Shown: positions 11,218-23,500 of the stretch, in pieces
Layout of the letters: each line of letters begins with the position of its first letter
Numbering within the stretch: position 1 is the stretch's first letter
Source of the DNA: Obelidium mucronatum
Taxonomy: Eukaryota > Chytridiomycota > Chytridiomycetes > Chytridiales > Chytriomycetaceae
Length of the DNA: 64,000 nt
Assembly: GCA_025765595.1 (NCBI GenBank)
Contig: JAIVFH010000056.1
Location: 169,745 to 233,744 of the forward strand
Reading direction: 5' to 3'
The notes under the pieces: generated by a model
What the model was told of the DNA's origin: nothing
Seen by the model: only the letters and a program-made list of their open reading frames with translations
Databases searched by the model: none
Program-made: the position numbers and the translations under genes

Positions 11218-12303
11218 ATGAATTCCTCGTTTGTACCTTTTGCACTCCACTCTCAGTCCTATACAGCCGCAAACGCGAACGAGTAATAGACTCTAGGAAG
11301 TTGTGGTTATTCCCTTCTGACATGCTTTATCCCACCCAGGCATCAGCATGATCACTCCCATTCCCACTCTCACTCAGAGAAGGAACATGGTCATTCCCAT
11401 GAAATCCTCGATAATCCTGGGAACTACGAGGACAGAGAGCCATTCATGTGCCGCGATTGGAGCGAGCGCGCCTTCACGGTGGGAATTGGAGGGTATGTAC
11501 AAAATGTACCATGTGCAACAAGGATTAAATTAAACCCTTCATGTACAAATGCACCTTTTAACAGTCCCGTTGGTTCTGGAAAGACTGCTCTGATGCTTGC
11601 CCTTTGTCAGAAACTCCACCCAGAGCACAACATTGCTGCAGTCACGAATGACATTTTCACTCAAGAAGACGCTGAATTCCTGACGAGAAACAAGGCTCTT
11701 CCGTCCGATCGGATTAAAGCGATCGAGACAGGTGGTTGTCCACACGCGGCAATCCGAGAAGATGTTTCTGCAAACTTGGTAGCGTGCATTTCCCAGCTTT
11801 GAATTCACTGTGCTTTTTTGGCCTTGATAATAATTGTAACTTATGAATAGGGTGCTCTCGAGACTCTTTCCAGAAAATTCAATTGTGGTTTACTCTTGAT
11901 TGAATCCGGTGGTGACAACTTGGCAGCCAACTATAGTCGTGAATTGGCCGACTACATTATTTACGTCATTGATGTTTCTGGCGGTGACAAGATCCCAAGA
12001 AAGGGTGGGCCAGGTGATCAAGAATCATGTTAAAAAAAAGAACCAGCCGACTTATGAAACTACCTACAAATTCCAGGAATCACGCAATCCGATTTGCTTG
12101 TTATCAATAAGACGGATTTGGCTGAATTAGTTGGGGCGGATTTGTCCGTCATGGACCGCGACTCAAAAAAGATGCGTGGATCTGGACCAACTGTTTTTGC
12201 CCAAGTAAAGAACGGTCAAGGAGTTGACGAAATTGTTGCTGAAATCTTGAAAGTTTATCGCAATTCGGGCGCTGAAGCAGACTACATCAATCGTTGCCAA
12301 TGA
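11218..12303 (+). CDS. ureG: urease accessory GTPase UreG
   Basis: GTP-dependent nickel chaperone that helps load Ni into urease. Model of 273 residues, exons 11218-11282, 11340-11492, 11565-11778, 11851-12013, 12077-12303. The N terminus is rich in His-Asp/Ser pairs ([15 protein letters not shown]), the metal-binding extension seen in fungal and plant UreG. Then come the P-loop [12 protein letters not shown], the metal-site motif [27 protein letters not shown], and the G4 motif NKTDLA. The first exon (MNSSFVPF...) was chosen because its donor at 11283 gives the only frame-matching join; it is the weakest part. No urease or other accessory gene is in the window, as expected for a fungus, where they are unlinked. 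Confidence 0.93.
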
Positions 12304-12376
12304 GTCCGAAATAGAGAAAAACCATCCATATCCAATTGTTGCGACAGAAAATAAAATGGTTCACATATTCTTAAAT

Positions 12377-14952
12377 CTATTTCAAGTCTGCAATTATTCC
12401 AGCAACCATCCCATGCATTTCAATCAAATCAACAACTCGATCAGGTTTCGCTGGAATATATGGAATCACCATGCCATACCAAGTAATTCCTAAAGATCTT
12501 GCTAATACACTATATCCCAAGTTCCACCCCATCCGTTCTCGGGGCTCCCGTAAGACTTCTATAACACTGGCACCAAACTGTGTGGAAACCAGGTATCCCA
12601 ATCCCACACCTTGTTCCAAAGCAATCACAATCCTCGCTTTATGAAAAAGAGTAAAAGTATCTTTCAAGGAAGAAGGCATTCCGTCCTCGTCTGTAATTAA
12701 ACGAACAGTATAATCCCGAAACTCCTTTTCCAACATTCGAACTAGGGCGTTATAGTTGGTAATTGCTGTAGGCGACTTTGAACGGATTATTAGAATTTCA
12801 TCCCAAGTCCTTTGGTTTGTCTGCGCGCTATCTGCATATACATGAGGCAACAGCCGCGAAGTTATTAAAGATCTGAGCTTATGTAGCTGGTATTCCGGGG
12901 GTATAAGGCAGTAGAGACTCGGTTCAGGAATGTACAACACATTTGCGTAAACATCTCCGTGGATAAGACGCGCCTGGAGGCTTGCTTCTCTTTTTGTCGT
13001 TCCACTACTCTCTTCCAAAAACCCCGACATCCCCAAAAATCTAAGCATGCGGCCAAGGAACTGCGCGTTTCCTCCATGCACGTTATAATGTATTCGAATG
13101 TCTGGATGTGCGTTCAACTCGTCAAAGTACATTGCAATTCGGGGTAAAGTCTCAAACAAAAGCCAATGTGAGACTGAAGTTCGATCACTTGGTGATGACG
13201 CGACGAACACTTGCGAATATAATTTTGTAATAGTAGGAGACTCTAGCACAGGAAATACATCGCCTGATTCTGGAAATCCTCCTGCACAGTTCGAGTCCAG
13301 TTGAAACAGTAGCTTGTTATTGAACACGACACCCTGAAAACTCACAAAGCTGTTTTTGAGGGCAACTAAAACTGGGTTGTGGAACTGATGATATCGGCTC
13401 TTGTCGATTTTAATATATCTTACAGTGAGAGTGGGTTGCACTGTTTCTATTGCTGAGGGGTTTTCGAGTTGTTTCCTTCCTTTCTTTCCTTTCCTCCTTT
13501 TTTTGGAATTATGGTCTGACAGGTTTGGGTCTACCACGATGAGGGGACTCGCTTTAGGTAAAGGGACAATCATTTGTCTCGCCCGCGGGCATTGGTGGAT
13601 TCCAATGTAATGAAGTGTATCACTTTTGGACGCGTTAAATATCGAGCAGATGGAGTCTCCAATAAACCGAGCCCGCTTTACTTTTTCTCCGATAGGAGCA
13701 TCCATAACCGGAGTAAAGGTTGTCAGAGTCTGTGGCGCGAGAGGGTCGATTTTGGGCTCTTGCGAGAGAATGCAGTGTGTTGATGGGTTGTAGAGGTTCT
13801 TGAAATAGGCTAGTAGTTGAACGAGTCGTCTGATGCGGACCAAGGACGCCGATCCATTAGGAATTGGTGGTATTTTTGAGGCGATAGTTGTGCAATTATT
13901 ATTTGGGCAAATATTTTCTCGGCATCTAGTCAATAACGTGTTTTCTGGGGTATATGTGAGTTTAGACAGATCGACATGAATCCAGTATGGAGACATGAAC
14001 TAATAAAAAAATCTTAATTTAAATGGATAAGATGGTCAACCTTCCAACTGACCTGAGATGTTGCGATTCGCGTCAAGTTGATTTGAATGTTTACGTATTC
14101 ATTGCGAGTACATGGCTTTCCAAAGCAGGTGGGAATACCATTTTGAAATAAATAGCTAGAATCTCCTTCCCATTTAGGTTTGGACTGCGACACTGGTTTG
14201 GGAAGAACAAGTCGCGCAAACTCTGAATCAGTGATACCAAATTCCGTTTTAACAAGGCGATCCTTTAGCAATTCAACCATAGCATCCTTGGATATTCCAG
14301 CTGCATCCGAAAGCCTTCCGATATCTTCTCTGAATTGAATCGACGGTCGTGAGCTGTGATATGTGAGTTGTCCAGAAATGGCATCCTCAAGTCCTTCCTT
14401 GTTTTCACTATTCAGCTGAATAACATCATCGCCATCCTCTTGTAAATTATTTGAATCTGATTCATCATTTTCGTGATTTTCAGTAGCGTCGTCTTCTTTG
14501 GCGTCATCAGACTCATCTTGACTGTCATCATCCTCAATATCATCCGCATCATTATCTTCAACAGGCTCTTTTTGACCAATTCCTGAAGATAAATAAGCAG
14601 CTTTCAGTTTAGGAAACCAGGGGGCCTGATCGCTCTGTATGGCAGTTTTAAATTGTTTGGGAATAGTCCCACTCCAGACAACTCCCGCGTCTGATGCGCT
14701 GCTGCCGCTACTGCTGCCTGCAGACAACTCTGCATTGAATGCATCTTCCAATGAGAGCCATTGGGGCTCTATTTTCGGAGGCAGGATGTCAATGGGATTG
14801 TTTGGGTTTTCAGCTGCATCGGACTCAGAGGCATCAAACTTTCTCCGCCGGGCATTCGTCAAATAGCAAATAGCGATAAATAGAATCAAGAAAAGCGCGC
14901 GAAAGACGTGTCGGCGACGGATAAAAAGCCGTTGGACTGGTTTGGCAGTCAT
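12377..14952 (-). CDS. type II membrane glycosyltransferase, GT61-like (DUF563)
   Basis: Probable Golgi/ER enzyme adding a sugar to glycoproteins or polysaccharide. Model of 840 residues, exons 14952-14053 and 13999-12377. Residues 1-40 have a basic start followed by one hydrophobic segment (ALFLILFIAICYL), the usual signal anchor. A long, very acidic, probably disordered stem follows (about residues 120-200, many Asp/Glu). The second exon contains the GT61 region: WLLFETLPRIAMYFDEL, a central RLIHGDVYANVLYIPEP, and the C-terminal KARIVIALEQGVGLGYLVS ... ASVIEVL. These resemble the WxxE, Gly-rich and E-x-G-x-x-L signatures of GT61 enzymes such as EGF-domain GlcNAc- and plant xylosyl-transferases. 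Acceptor and donor sugar are not deducible. It starts 76 nt from the divergent TIR-domain gene. Confidence 0.78.
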
Positions 14953-15028
14953 TCCTTTTTTTTTGGAGAACAATAGACTACAATAGACGAACAAGTTCAA
15001 AAAGCATAAAGCGTTTTTATTAAGAATC

Positions 15029-15526
15029 ATGAACGAGAGCCTTGCCCAAGAACTGGTCAAACATCTTGGGCCACTGATACAGAAACACACTGATACACTA
15101 CTCGGAAGTATTTCGGCTGTTGAAAAGAGACTAGACGCGATTGAACTCAAATTGGACAATGCCTCTACAACCTCCAGACTCACTGCTACTGTTCCTCCCC
15201 CGCTCCCACGGAAAGTATCAACCACAGCCGGTTCTTCTCCAGCGCGTAAAATAGCATCCACACATTCTCCAAGCGGCTCGTCGAATCCAGATTTCCCAGA
15301 ATATTTATATCCCTCCACGTGGGAAGCTGCTTAAAAACCGCCTCTGAAATGAAAACGCTGCTTGAACAGCGTGGATTTAAAGTGTGGCTGTGTACGCAAA
15401 TGGACGGCGGCGAAAGTTATCGCGATCAAATCGCAGAAGCAGTTGAAAAGACGGTTGTCGTGATTCCTCTCATCAATTCGAGTTGGGCGGAATCAGGTGA
15501 ATGTGAAGGTAATATTCTATGCGTTT

Positions 15527-15560
<34 letters not shown>

Positions 15561-16309
15561 GATTGTTTTTTTTTTGAACCAACAAGCCTGTTGATCAAAA
15601 ATTAGACGAGTTTAATCACGCGAGACGACAAAACCTAACTTCTCACCAACGAGGACGAACTCAATACCCAGAACCCCGGCAACCAATTATATTCCCATTC
15701 TTCCTTCCAGGTCTCGATTTCAACAAATACACACATGTGAGACTGTTGGCAAGTAGCGTCAATTTCCTTCCCTTAGATCCAAGTAACACTGCTGAAGCCG
15801 TGGATAGACTTGTTTCTAGCATTATGCGGTTGAACCCAAAGGGGCTTTCCATTGCTTCCTCTATTACTCCAGACGCGACTCAATCGGAAGTGGAATCAAC
15901 TACACCATCGGCAGGAGTACCATCCCCCTTGGGAAACACGGCTGAGAACTCAGTATCGAAATCAGGAGGTACTTTTATCCTCCGCGGACACACCATCAAC
16001 GCGTATGATGGCAATTTGACGGCAACAGACCGATGCCTTCTCACATTCACAAGTGACGGACGCGTCAAAGGAACAATTGATTACAAGGCGGGCACAATCT
16101 ATAACTCCAGTGATATAGCGAAAGTCGACGGGGTAGTGAACTGGGAGACACTCAAGACAGAGTGGATTGAAGAATATGGCGCGAAAAGCCACTTTAAATA
16201 CTTGGGGAGTGTTGTGGAGGGTGGGAAAGCGATTACGGGTGAGTATTATTGGATTGAGAAGCCGACAGCGAAAGGGACGTTTGAGTTTCATGTTGAAAGA
16301 TGGTTGTGA
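15029..16309 (+). CDS. TIR-domain protein with C-terminal beta-rich domain
   Basis: Model of 374 residues, exons 15029-15214, 15274-15508, 15606-16309. Residues 1-35 form a short coiled coil (LISAVEKRLDAIELKL-type spacing). A TIR fold follows: first strand IFISLH, then KTLLEQRGFKVWL, DGGESYRDQIAEAV, VVVIPLINSSWAESGECEDEF. The Glu after the Cys in CEDE falls where TIR NADases have their catalytic Glu (inference from motif spacing). The last ~110 residues (FILRGHTINAYDG ... GTFEFHVERWL) are rich in beta strands and I do not recognise them. The first splice (donor 15215, acceptor 15274) was inferred because the coiled coil and the TIR lie in different frames; a frameshift is the alternative. The second intron contains a T tract of about 28 nt. 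Confidence 0.7.
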
Positions 16310-16364
16310 AATTATTTGTGAAATTTTTTTTAACATTTTTCTTTTTCTATTTGAAGTTCCTTTA

Positions 16365-17467
16365 CAGCTGTTTTCAAAAAGAATGTCATTTCTATTTTTC
16401 AAAATAAAAATCTGCCGCCAACACTGTGGAACACTGTGGAACACTGTTTAGTGCCGTGGCGTCTATCATCGATTGCAGTCACCGCTGTTGTTGTTTAGTT
16501 TCAGTGAATGTGACTTGCAATTCTATGCGCAGGTCCCCTGACTGCAACTGCACAAAGTCACACATGATTATTATCGACTTTGGCTGTAAAAATGACAAGA
16601 ATTCAACAACAAAACTTTTGAACAACTCAGAATAAATACTCTCTTTACTTGTTGCAACCAGGTTTGATGCAGGGTTTTTCTGTTTTCCATAAGTGACGGC
16701 ATATGAAAGTGACCTTTATTGCTTTTCTTTGTCTCCTCCTGATATTATAATATTGGCTCAATCCAATCATTGAATGCTTCAGGCTTCCCTTGGTTTGATA
16801 TGCATGAAGCATTCACAGCACACAGCACACGCAAGCGTAAATCGCTTGTCTCGTATAAACAACACGTTCCTTCATCCTCTCTGTCCAGCTCTGGCTTACG
16901 CTGTGACGCTTTGCAAACTTGATAAACGAGGAATCACACAGAAACATACGGAATGACCTGTCTTGAGACGTATCTTGTGAGTCTTGCCATTCAATAAAGA
17001 AACTAGTCAAACCTGCTTGTGTCTCAACTTCGGCGCTGCAGGGTCCTCCACGTTGTAATAGATCATGGATCTTGTATTCAACGTTCATCATTCAATCATC
17101 AAGTCGAATTGCGGCATTGCGGAAAGAGAGTTAGTGGTCGTCCACACAACACCAAGTTGCAAGCACTTACCTCAGGTAAGATGAGAGAGCTTCCTTGGCT
17201 GGCCACTTCCTATTTCTTTCGGAGGAGTTCCATCTTGATGGCGCTTAAAGCATTGGATGGTCCTGTGAACTTTTCGGACAGGTCTTGACTGATGCGACCA
17301 GCAAACAGGTGCTGTTGATGCTTGCGAATGACTTTCCAGTCATCAGAAACCGTGTATTTAGCCATTGGTGTTTGGAATAGCTCTGCAGTGCGAAACAGTG
17401 TTCCACAGTGTTGGCGGCAGATTTTTATTTTGAAAAATAGAAATGACATTCTTTTTGAAAACAGCTG
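16365..17467. mobile_element. inverted-repeat element flanked by TA (Tc1/mariner-like non-autonomous element)
   Basis: Perfect 73-bp terminal inverted repeats at 16365-16437 and 17395-17467, beginning CAGCTGTTTTC and containing CTGCCGCCAACACTGTGGAAC. Both ends are flanked by TA, the target used by Tc1/mariner elements. The left copy has one extra 10-bp unit (GGAACACTGT), giving a short direct repeat. The interior of about 960 bp does not encode a transposase. It holds only a 51-codon minus-strand frame at 17365-17210 that begins inside the right third (MAKYTVSDDWKVIRKHQQ) and a 92-codon frame at 17091-16813, neither recognised. I infer a MITE-like or deletion-derived element. Confidence 0.65.
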
Positions 17468-17558
17468 TAATTGGCTGTAGAGATTCTTTGTATTTTGTTT
17501 TCATGTGGAAGGAATCACTTGAAATTAAAGTGCTCCACCACAAGTTGATCAAAATACC

Positions 17559-19538
17559 ATGCCATTCCAAAAAAAAAAGCACCATCAAATGGAAGACAAT
17601 AGTCTGTTGAGGAACCACTTTACAGAAAGCGAGCTGGCAGCAGCCATCAAAGTCACAACCGCCCTTATCGAAACACCAACGCTCAAATCCTTGGCCTCCT
17701 CAAATCCATCAATGAAGCAGCTGATGCAAGCATTAAACCGCTTTGGAGGTGGACGGAATAGTAGCACTGACAGATCCAAGCTTGCCAAGAAACGTAAACT
17801 TGAGGAGCATCATGCCAAGCTTGAAGAAACAGGAATTCGAAAATTGCGGAAAGTGGGAGCAATGCGTAGTTTACCTGAAGGTAGTTTACGAGGAGCATTT
17901 GAATCGGGAGTCAAGTAAGAGTTCTTTTTTTTCCCCCTTTGTACACTAACGCTTGAATGGTATACTTTCATTTCTTTTCTAAGGATATTTACTATTCCTC
18001 CACAAAAAGACCCCCTCCTTGAAAATGCCCAGTCGTCGGATCTCGGTGATCTATTAGTGAATCACCCAAGTCCGACGCAACAACTACAACATCCACAAAA
18101 ACTTGGAAAAAAGCGCATTTGCCACATTTGCTACAAGGACTACACGATATTGCACCACTTTTACGATCGCCTGTGTCCCGGATGTGCCGACTTCAACTAT
18201 TCCAAAAGAATTGCAACGGCAGATTTAAGTGGACGTGTTTGCCTTGTCACTGGCGGTCGTGTCAAGGTAATTTTGTGGAATGAAGTAAACCTGAATTCTG
18301 AAAACAAAACCATATATATTTTTTTTTTAGATTGGGTATACAATTGCTCTGAAACTGCTTCGTTCGAAGGCGGCAAAAGTCATTGTGACTACACGCTTCC
18401 CCAACGACGCTGCGGCTCGTTTCGCAGCTGAGCACGATGCGGCGTCGTTCAACGGCCGACTTGCGATATACGGTGTGGATTTTCGAAGTATATCCATGGT
18501 GCATGCATTCTGCAACGCCATCAAGAGGACAGAGTCGAGGTTGGATGTGTTGATTAACAATGCTGCACAGACTGTACGGAAACCGCCCGCCTTTTATCAG
18601 CATTTGATGGATGGGGAAAGAAAAGTTTTCAAGTGGAATGGAATCAACGTTTTCCATTCTGTCGTTCTTGCTGATGAGAAGGAAGATGGCGGGAATGTGT
18701 TGACGTTTGACTATGTCAAGCAGGAGGAGATTCAAGTTGAAGATGAAGAGTTCGACGCGAGTTTATCCATAACTCGATTGAAAAGCTGTATCAAAAACGG
18801 CAACAATGGGCTGCGATTACTGCCTGCTGCGGTCTCTACTTCAGCAGCCATGTCTCAGATCGCGATACTACCCGAGGATGTATTGCCGCAGGTGCAACGG
18901 GACCGATTCTTTCCTCCAGGACAGCTTGATCGCCATTTACAACAAATCGACTATCGACCGACGAATTCATGGGTGATGGAGATCGACCAGGTGCATACGG
19001 GAGAAATGATTGAATGCCATACCATCAATAGTTTTGCACCTTGGATTCTAATCAGCGAGTTCAAAGAGTTGATGGAATCAACGACTGAGCCTTACAATGG
19101 AACTAATGGATCGACTACTTTGTCGCAGTGGAATAAGGTAAGAATGGAATCATAATTCTGTAAAAAAAACAAGGAAACTGATTCTATCGCACGAACTAGT
19201 ACATTGTAAACGTTTCAGCAATGGAAGGACAATTCAACAGACAGAAATCAACGCATCATCCACACACGAATATGGCGAAAGCGTCTCTCAACATGTTGAC
19301 GCGGACTTGTGCGGCAGGATTTGCGCAGGTTGGGATTTACATGACCGCAGTGGATACTGGATGGGTTACAAATGAGCTGCCGCTAAAAGAAGGAGAAACG
19401 GAATTGACGAGAGACCAACCGCCTTTGGATGAAGTGGATGGAGCCATGCGGGTTTTGGATCCAGTTTTCAGTGGTGTATCTGGGGAGAAGCAGTTGTGGG
19501 GTATATTCTTGAAAGACTATTCTCGAACGCAATGGTGA
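17559..19538 (+). CDS. zinc-ribbon plus short-chain dehydrogenase fusion
   Basis: Putative oxidoreductase of 594 residues, exons 17559-17914, 17984-18266, 18331-19137, 19200-19538. Residues 1-150 are charged and unrecognised. A four-Cys zinc ribbon ([19 protein letters not shown] then PGC) lies at about 170-195. It leads directly into an SDR Rossmann domain: [17 protein letters not shown] (TGxxxxIG dinucleotide loop), then LINNAAQT. A ~150-residue insertion separates this from the active-site region [12 protein letters not shown] and [15 protein letters not shown]. The catalytic Ser and Lys are visible but the Tyr of YxxxK is Thr (T-N-M-A-K). Either the enzyme uses the neighbouring His or it is a non-classical binding protein. 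The start could also be the ATG 30 nt downstream. Confidence 0.8.
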
Positions 19539-19611
19539 AGGATCAAGTTGTTTGAAGTAGCTTAAATACAGTGTTTTTAGTGTTTATTTTTGATAATCCA
19601 CTAACTTCACA

Positions 19612-20286
19612 TTACTCCTTGTAACCAATCATATCATTTGTCCTCACTTTTGAGTTGTCCTGGATCGCAGCCAGAGTGTATTCCGCCACATCGACATAGG
19701 CCGTTGTCCACGTAGCAAACCAGTCACCGGCAGAAACTGAGCCTGGACCCCTCGAGGGCATCTCGCTCAGCATGCCTGGACGCGTCACGATCCACTCAAC
19801 GTCGTTCTCGCCGAGACCCGCCAGGAAGGCAATGACGGATGCGTTGTCCGCAAACTGGGCCTCTGCGCCGCTGACCAGCGCGCCAACCGCGGCGCGCGCC
19901 AGCCAGCGGGCGCACGTCGCCGGCTCGTGCGCGCGGCCGACTGCGGCGCCGGCCTGGAACAACAGCCGGCGCACGTTGTGGGCGCGCATGCTGGCAGCGA
20001 TAGTTTCGACGAGCCGCGCCATGACGCCGCGCGGATAGTCCGGCGCCGGCACGGCCCAGCCGGCGACGTACACAACGGCGTCGCTTTTATAAACGGCGGC
20101 GTCGACGGCCGCCGCGTCCGCAAAGCTGCCGGCGACGGCGACGACGCGGCCCGGGAACGCGGCTTGCAAGTCCGCGAGTTTGTCCGGCGTGCGGACGAGG
20201 CACCGCAAGCTGTGGCCCTGCTCCAGCGCAAGCCGCGCAAAGTGGCGCCCCGTGCGTCCCGTGGCTCCAAACACTGCGATGATCAT
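19612..20286 (-). CDS. NAD(P)-binding, NmrA/atypical SDR-like protein
   Basis: Single-exon protein of 224 residues with one Rossmann fold. It opens with MIIAVFGATGRTGRHFARLA (GxxGxxG dinucleotide loop), followed by CLVRTPDKLADLQ, DAVVYVAGWA, RRLLFQAGAAVG and WIVTRPGMLSEMPSRG. These are the landmarks of the NmrA/NAD(P)H-binding atypical SDR group, which act as redox sensors or reductases on flavins and quinones. No classical YxxxK catalytic motif is present. The gene is strikingly GC-rich and Ala-rich compared with the AT-rich genes around it and lacks introns, which could mean recent gain by transfer. It converges with the SDR gene at 17559. Confidence 0.85.
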   Translation of the reverse strand: MIIAVFGATGRTGRHFARLALEQGHSLRCLVRTPDKLADLQAAFPGRVVAVAGSFADAAAVDAAVYKSDAVVYVAGWAVPAPDYPRGVMARLVETIAASMRAHNVRRLLFQAGAAVGRAHEPATCARWLARAAVGALVSGAEAQFADNASVIAFLAGLGENDVEWIVTRPGMLSEMPSRGPGSVSAGDWFATWTTAYVDVAEYTLAAIQDNSKVRTNDMIGYKE

Positions 20287-20315
20287 TATTTCGGATTTTG
20301 GTTGATTGATTGGAT

Positions 20316-20344
20316 TTTGATTTGATTTGATTTGATTTGATTTG
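20316..20344. repeat. (TTTGA)n microsatellite
   Basis: About six tandem TTTGA units just upstream of the NmrA-like start codon, preceded by TTGATTGATTGGATT. It may lie in the promoter or 5' leader of that gene. Confidence 0.85.
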
Positions 20345-20575
20345 CAACTCGATTAAAATTTAAATTTTGAAAATCTTGGGAATGAATGGAACCACTGTTC
20401 AACCACACTTGAGTCGTATTAATAGGTAAGCAGAAGGAGAAAAGATACTATATTTATAAACTTATACGATATAGATAATAAAGAACAAAAATTTATCAAC
20501 CCAATAGTCTACATTTTATTTTCATAGCATACTTTCATAGCATTTATTTGGCTTGCACTTGCACTGCTCTTCCAA

Positions 20576-23500
20576 TCAAATCTGCTGCATGGCTGCTGCA
20601 CTTCGGACGGTATTATGTACCCTCAAGACGTCAGCAGCAGTCGCAGTAGCCGGCATCGTCACGGCCAAAGGCGAAGGGAAAATCGGGACTTGAATATTCC
20701 CATCGCTTCTCAGCGACAACTTGAAGGCAGTGTTTTCACCAGCAGGTTCGCCAAAATCTTGCAACGCAACAATCTGGCGTACACTCGTAGATCGATCCAC
20801 GGGAACTGAAAGTGGCGAGTGATAGTCGATGGGGACACTGATTTTCCCGTTTGGTAGCTCAGTGACACACATTCTCAGGAACACAGCCTTTGCATCCGCG
20901 TCACTTGCAGTGCCAGCAGAAGTTGCATATGGGGTAACTGACATGGGGGTTTCGTCTGCACTGGTTGGAACAGGCGCCTTCACTACTGTAACAGGTTCCC
21001 CAGCCTCCGTCGCACTTCGAACGAAAATGGAAGGGCCATTCTTGTTTTGGGCGGAAACAATATCCAAAGCTGTACACCCCTTGTCAAGAATAACGGACCC
21101 CTTTCCGTCATCAATTGGAACTTGGATTCGACCATCTTGAAGTAATTGCACAAACACATTGTTTGTTGGAATCGGGAGGTTCTGTTCTTGCAAGACTTGC
21201 ATGCTGGATTTGTGGGCCATCGCGATGGTGTAGCCTGGTGCGGAGGAGTCGAAAAGAGTGTAAATTGTTGGACTGTTTGGGTTCATTGGGACCTTGATTC
21301 TGCCGTCAGGGAGTTGGGTTAACGCCATGGAGTAAAATGTCTTTCTTTCTTCCAGGACAGAGACTACTGGCAAGTCCACCGGCGTGTCGGGAATCGCAGA
21401 TGTGGGGGCCACAGGAGTGGATGAAGCAGTTTCAACGGGTGCATAGTATGAATCGCTTGGAGTGCGTGATTCATGCGTTGGTGCATCAAAAGCAGAGGCC
21501 GAGGAAGAGTTAACATTGGAGGAAGGGAGTGCGATTATCGGTTCCGTGTATGGAGCATTAGCGGCACGAATTTTTAGGATTCCGTTCAAGGTAGTATCAG
21601 CTGGCATGGTAGTCTTTTGGTTTCCACGACCTGGAAGCGGGACTTCAATCTCACCCGACGCAAGAACGCGGATGCATCTGATCTTGTCTCTGGGAAGCTT
21701 GGGCGAGTTGTTGCGCAAGAGGATGCCTTCGGTTTTATCAATGTATTCAAGTTGAATTCTGGCAGCCATGTGTCCTGGGGCTCGGCCGTCGATTTCGGCA
21801 AAGTCTTTGGCATCGAGTGGATTGATTGGGATTCGGACCTTTCCATCGGGGAGGGCGACAAGTTCAGACATGTCTACGAGTTGAGACACCCAGATTTCCT
21901 CAGAAGCATTTTGCTGAATCGTTGGAGTTGTCGAAACGGGTTGGGTCGACTGCACAGCTACAATATCCGCCAATGAAGCGCCAGCATCAACAATCACCTT
22001 CCGACCCGCAACAGGAACCTCCAATCTCCCATCTGGTAGCACGCGAATATACGAAAGCTTTTCCATTGGAAGACCGAATCCATAACTTTCTTTAAGCTCA
22101 GCGTCAATTTTGTTGATGAACTCGAGCTGGACCTTGGCAGCAACCGCACCGGGGGCCCGGCCGTCTACAGCAGCAAAATCGTTGGCATCGATGGGGTTGA
22201 TTTGGATTTGGACTTTTCCGTCGGGGAGCAAAGTAAGTTGCGAGATATCGCGACACTTTTCAGCGATATGGGCTCTGAACGCTTCGTTTTCGTTATTCTG
22301 CAAAGGAGGCAACAGAATAGGTGCAGTTTCAAGTTCCTGTAGCTGTTGCTGATGCAAGTACTCTACCGGCGCCAACCCTGCCAACTGCCCACAATCACTA
22401 ATAACCACTCTAACCCCATTCGTGCTTCCATCATCGCTTCCAAACCCTTCAATCTTGGCAACCACATCCAACCCCTCCACAACATGTCCAAACACCACAT
22501 GCTTCCCATCAAGCCACTCTGTCTTTGCAGTACACAAGAAAAACTGGCTTCCATTAGTATTAGGCCCCGAATTAGCCATCGACAAAACCCCAGGCCCCGT
22601 ATGCAACAACTCAAAGTTCTCATCAGGGAACTTTGGACCGTAAATGGAGGCCCCGCCTGTCCCATTATGGGCGGTAAAGTCCCCCCCTTGACACATGAAC
22701 CCGGGAATGATTCTATGGAATGTGGATCCACGGTATCCGAACCCGTGTTCGCCTGTGCAGAGGGATCTGAAGTTGTCGACTGTTTTGGGGACAATGTCGG
22801 CACGCAGTTCCATGACGATGCGGCCTAGAGGTTGGTTGTTTGCTGTCATGTCGAAGTAGACGCGTGGGTTTTCGGGGTGGAGGGGTGTTTGTTGTTGTTT
22901 TTGGTGTTGGATTGGGAGTGGAATGACGGGATCGATGGAGGTGTAGGTTGGGCCTCCGGCTGCGGGAAGGGGGTCGGAGAGGTTTTGGAATCCTCCGTAT
23001 TTCTGTTGTTCATTTGGATGGTACTGTTGTTGCTGTACGGGTGGAATCGGAGCGTAGTTAGAAGGTTGATTCTGATCATACACCACACCATTCGATCCAT
23101 TATAGGCCGAAATGTCACTGAATACGAAAAAATAATGCAAGTTAGCGAATTACATGATTTAGGGCGTATGAATTTCTCACTTTAAATTGGATGGTGCTGT
23201 TTTGTTTGCTCTTTTCCTGCAGACACAGATGGTAATGAAGATTAAAAGTAAAACACCTGCTCCAATACCAGTAGCAATCAGCACCATAGAAGGTCCCTTT
23301 GACGCTGTGCTTTCATTTGATGATCCAATCGGTGGTAAAGTGGGAAACGCAAAGGTGATTTGAGGAATGATAGGAGCTGTAACAACTGCAGCTACAGTTG
23401 TAGTTACAACTGGCAGGGCAACGGGGACCGTAGTGGTCGCTACAGCCACGGGCTGGACGGTGGGTGGGTTGATTGTCAGTGAGACGCCTCTGCCTTGACA

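Noticed and set aside
19785..20270. 161-codon Arg/Ser-rich minus-strand frame
   Set aside because: An out-of-frame shadow of the GC-rich NmrA-like gene; GC-rich coding sequence keeps other frames open.
22346..22828. 160-codon plus-strand frame
   Set aside because: Antisense to the cyclophilin domain, which carries recognisable catalytic motifs.
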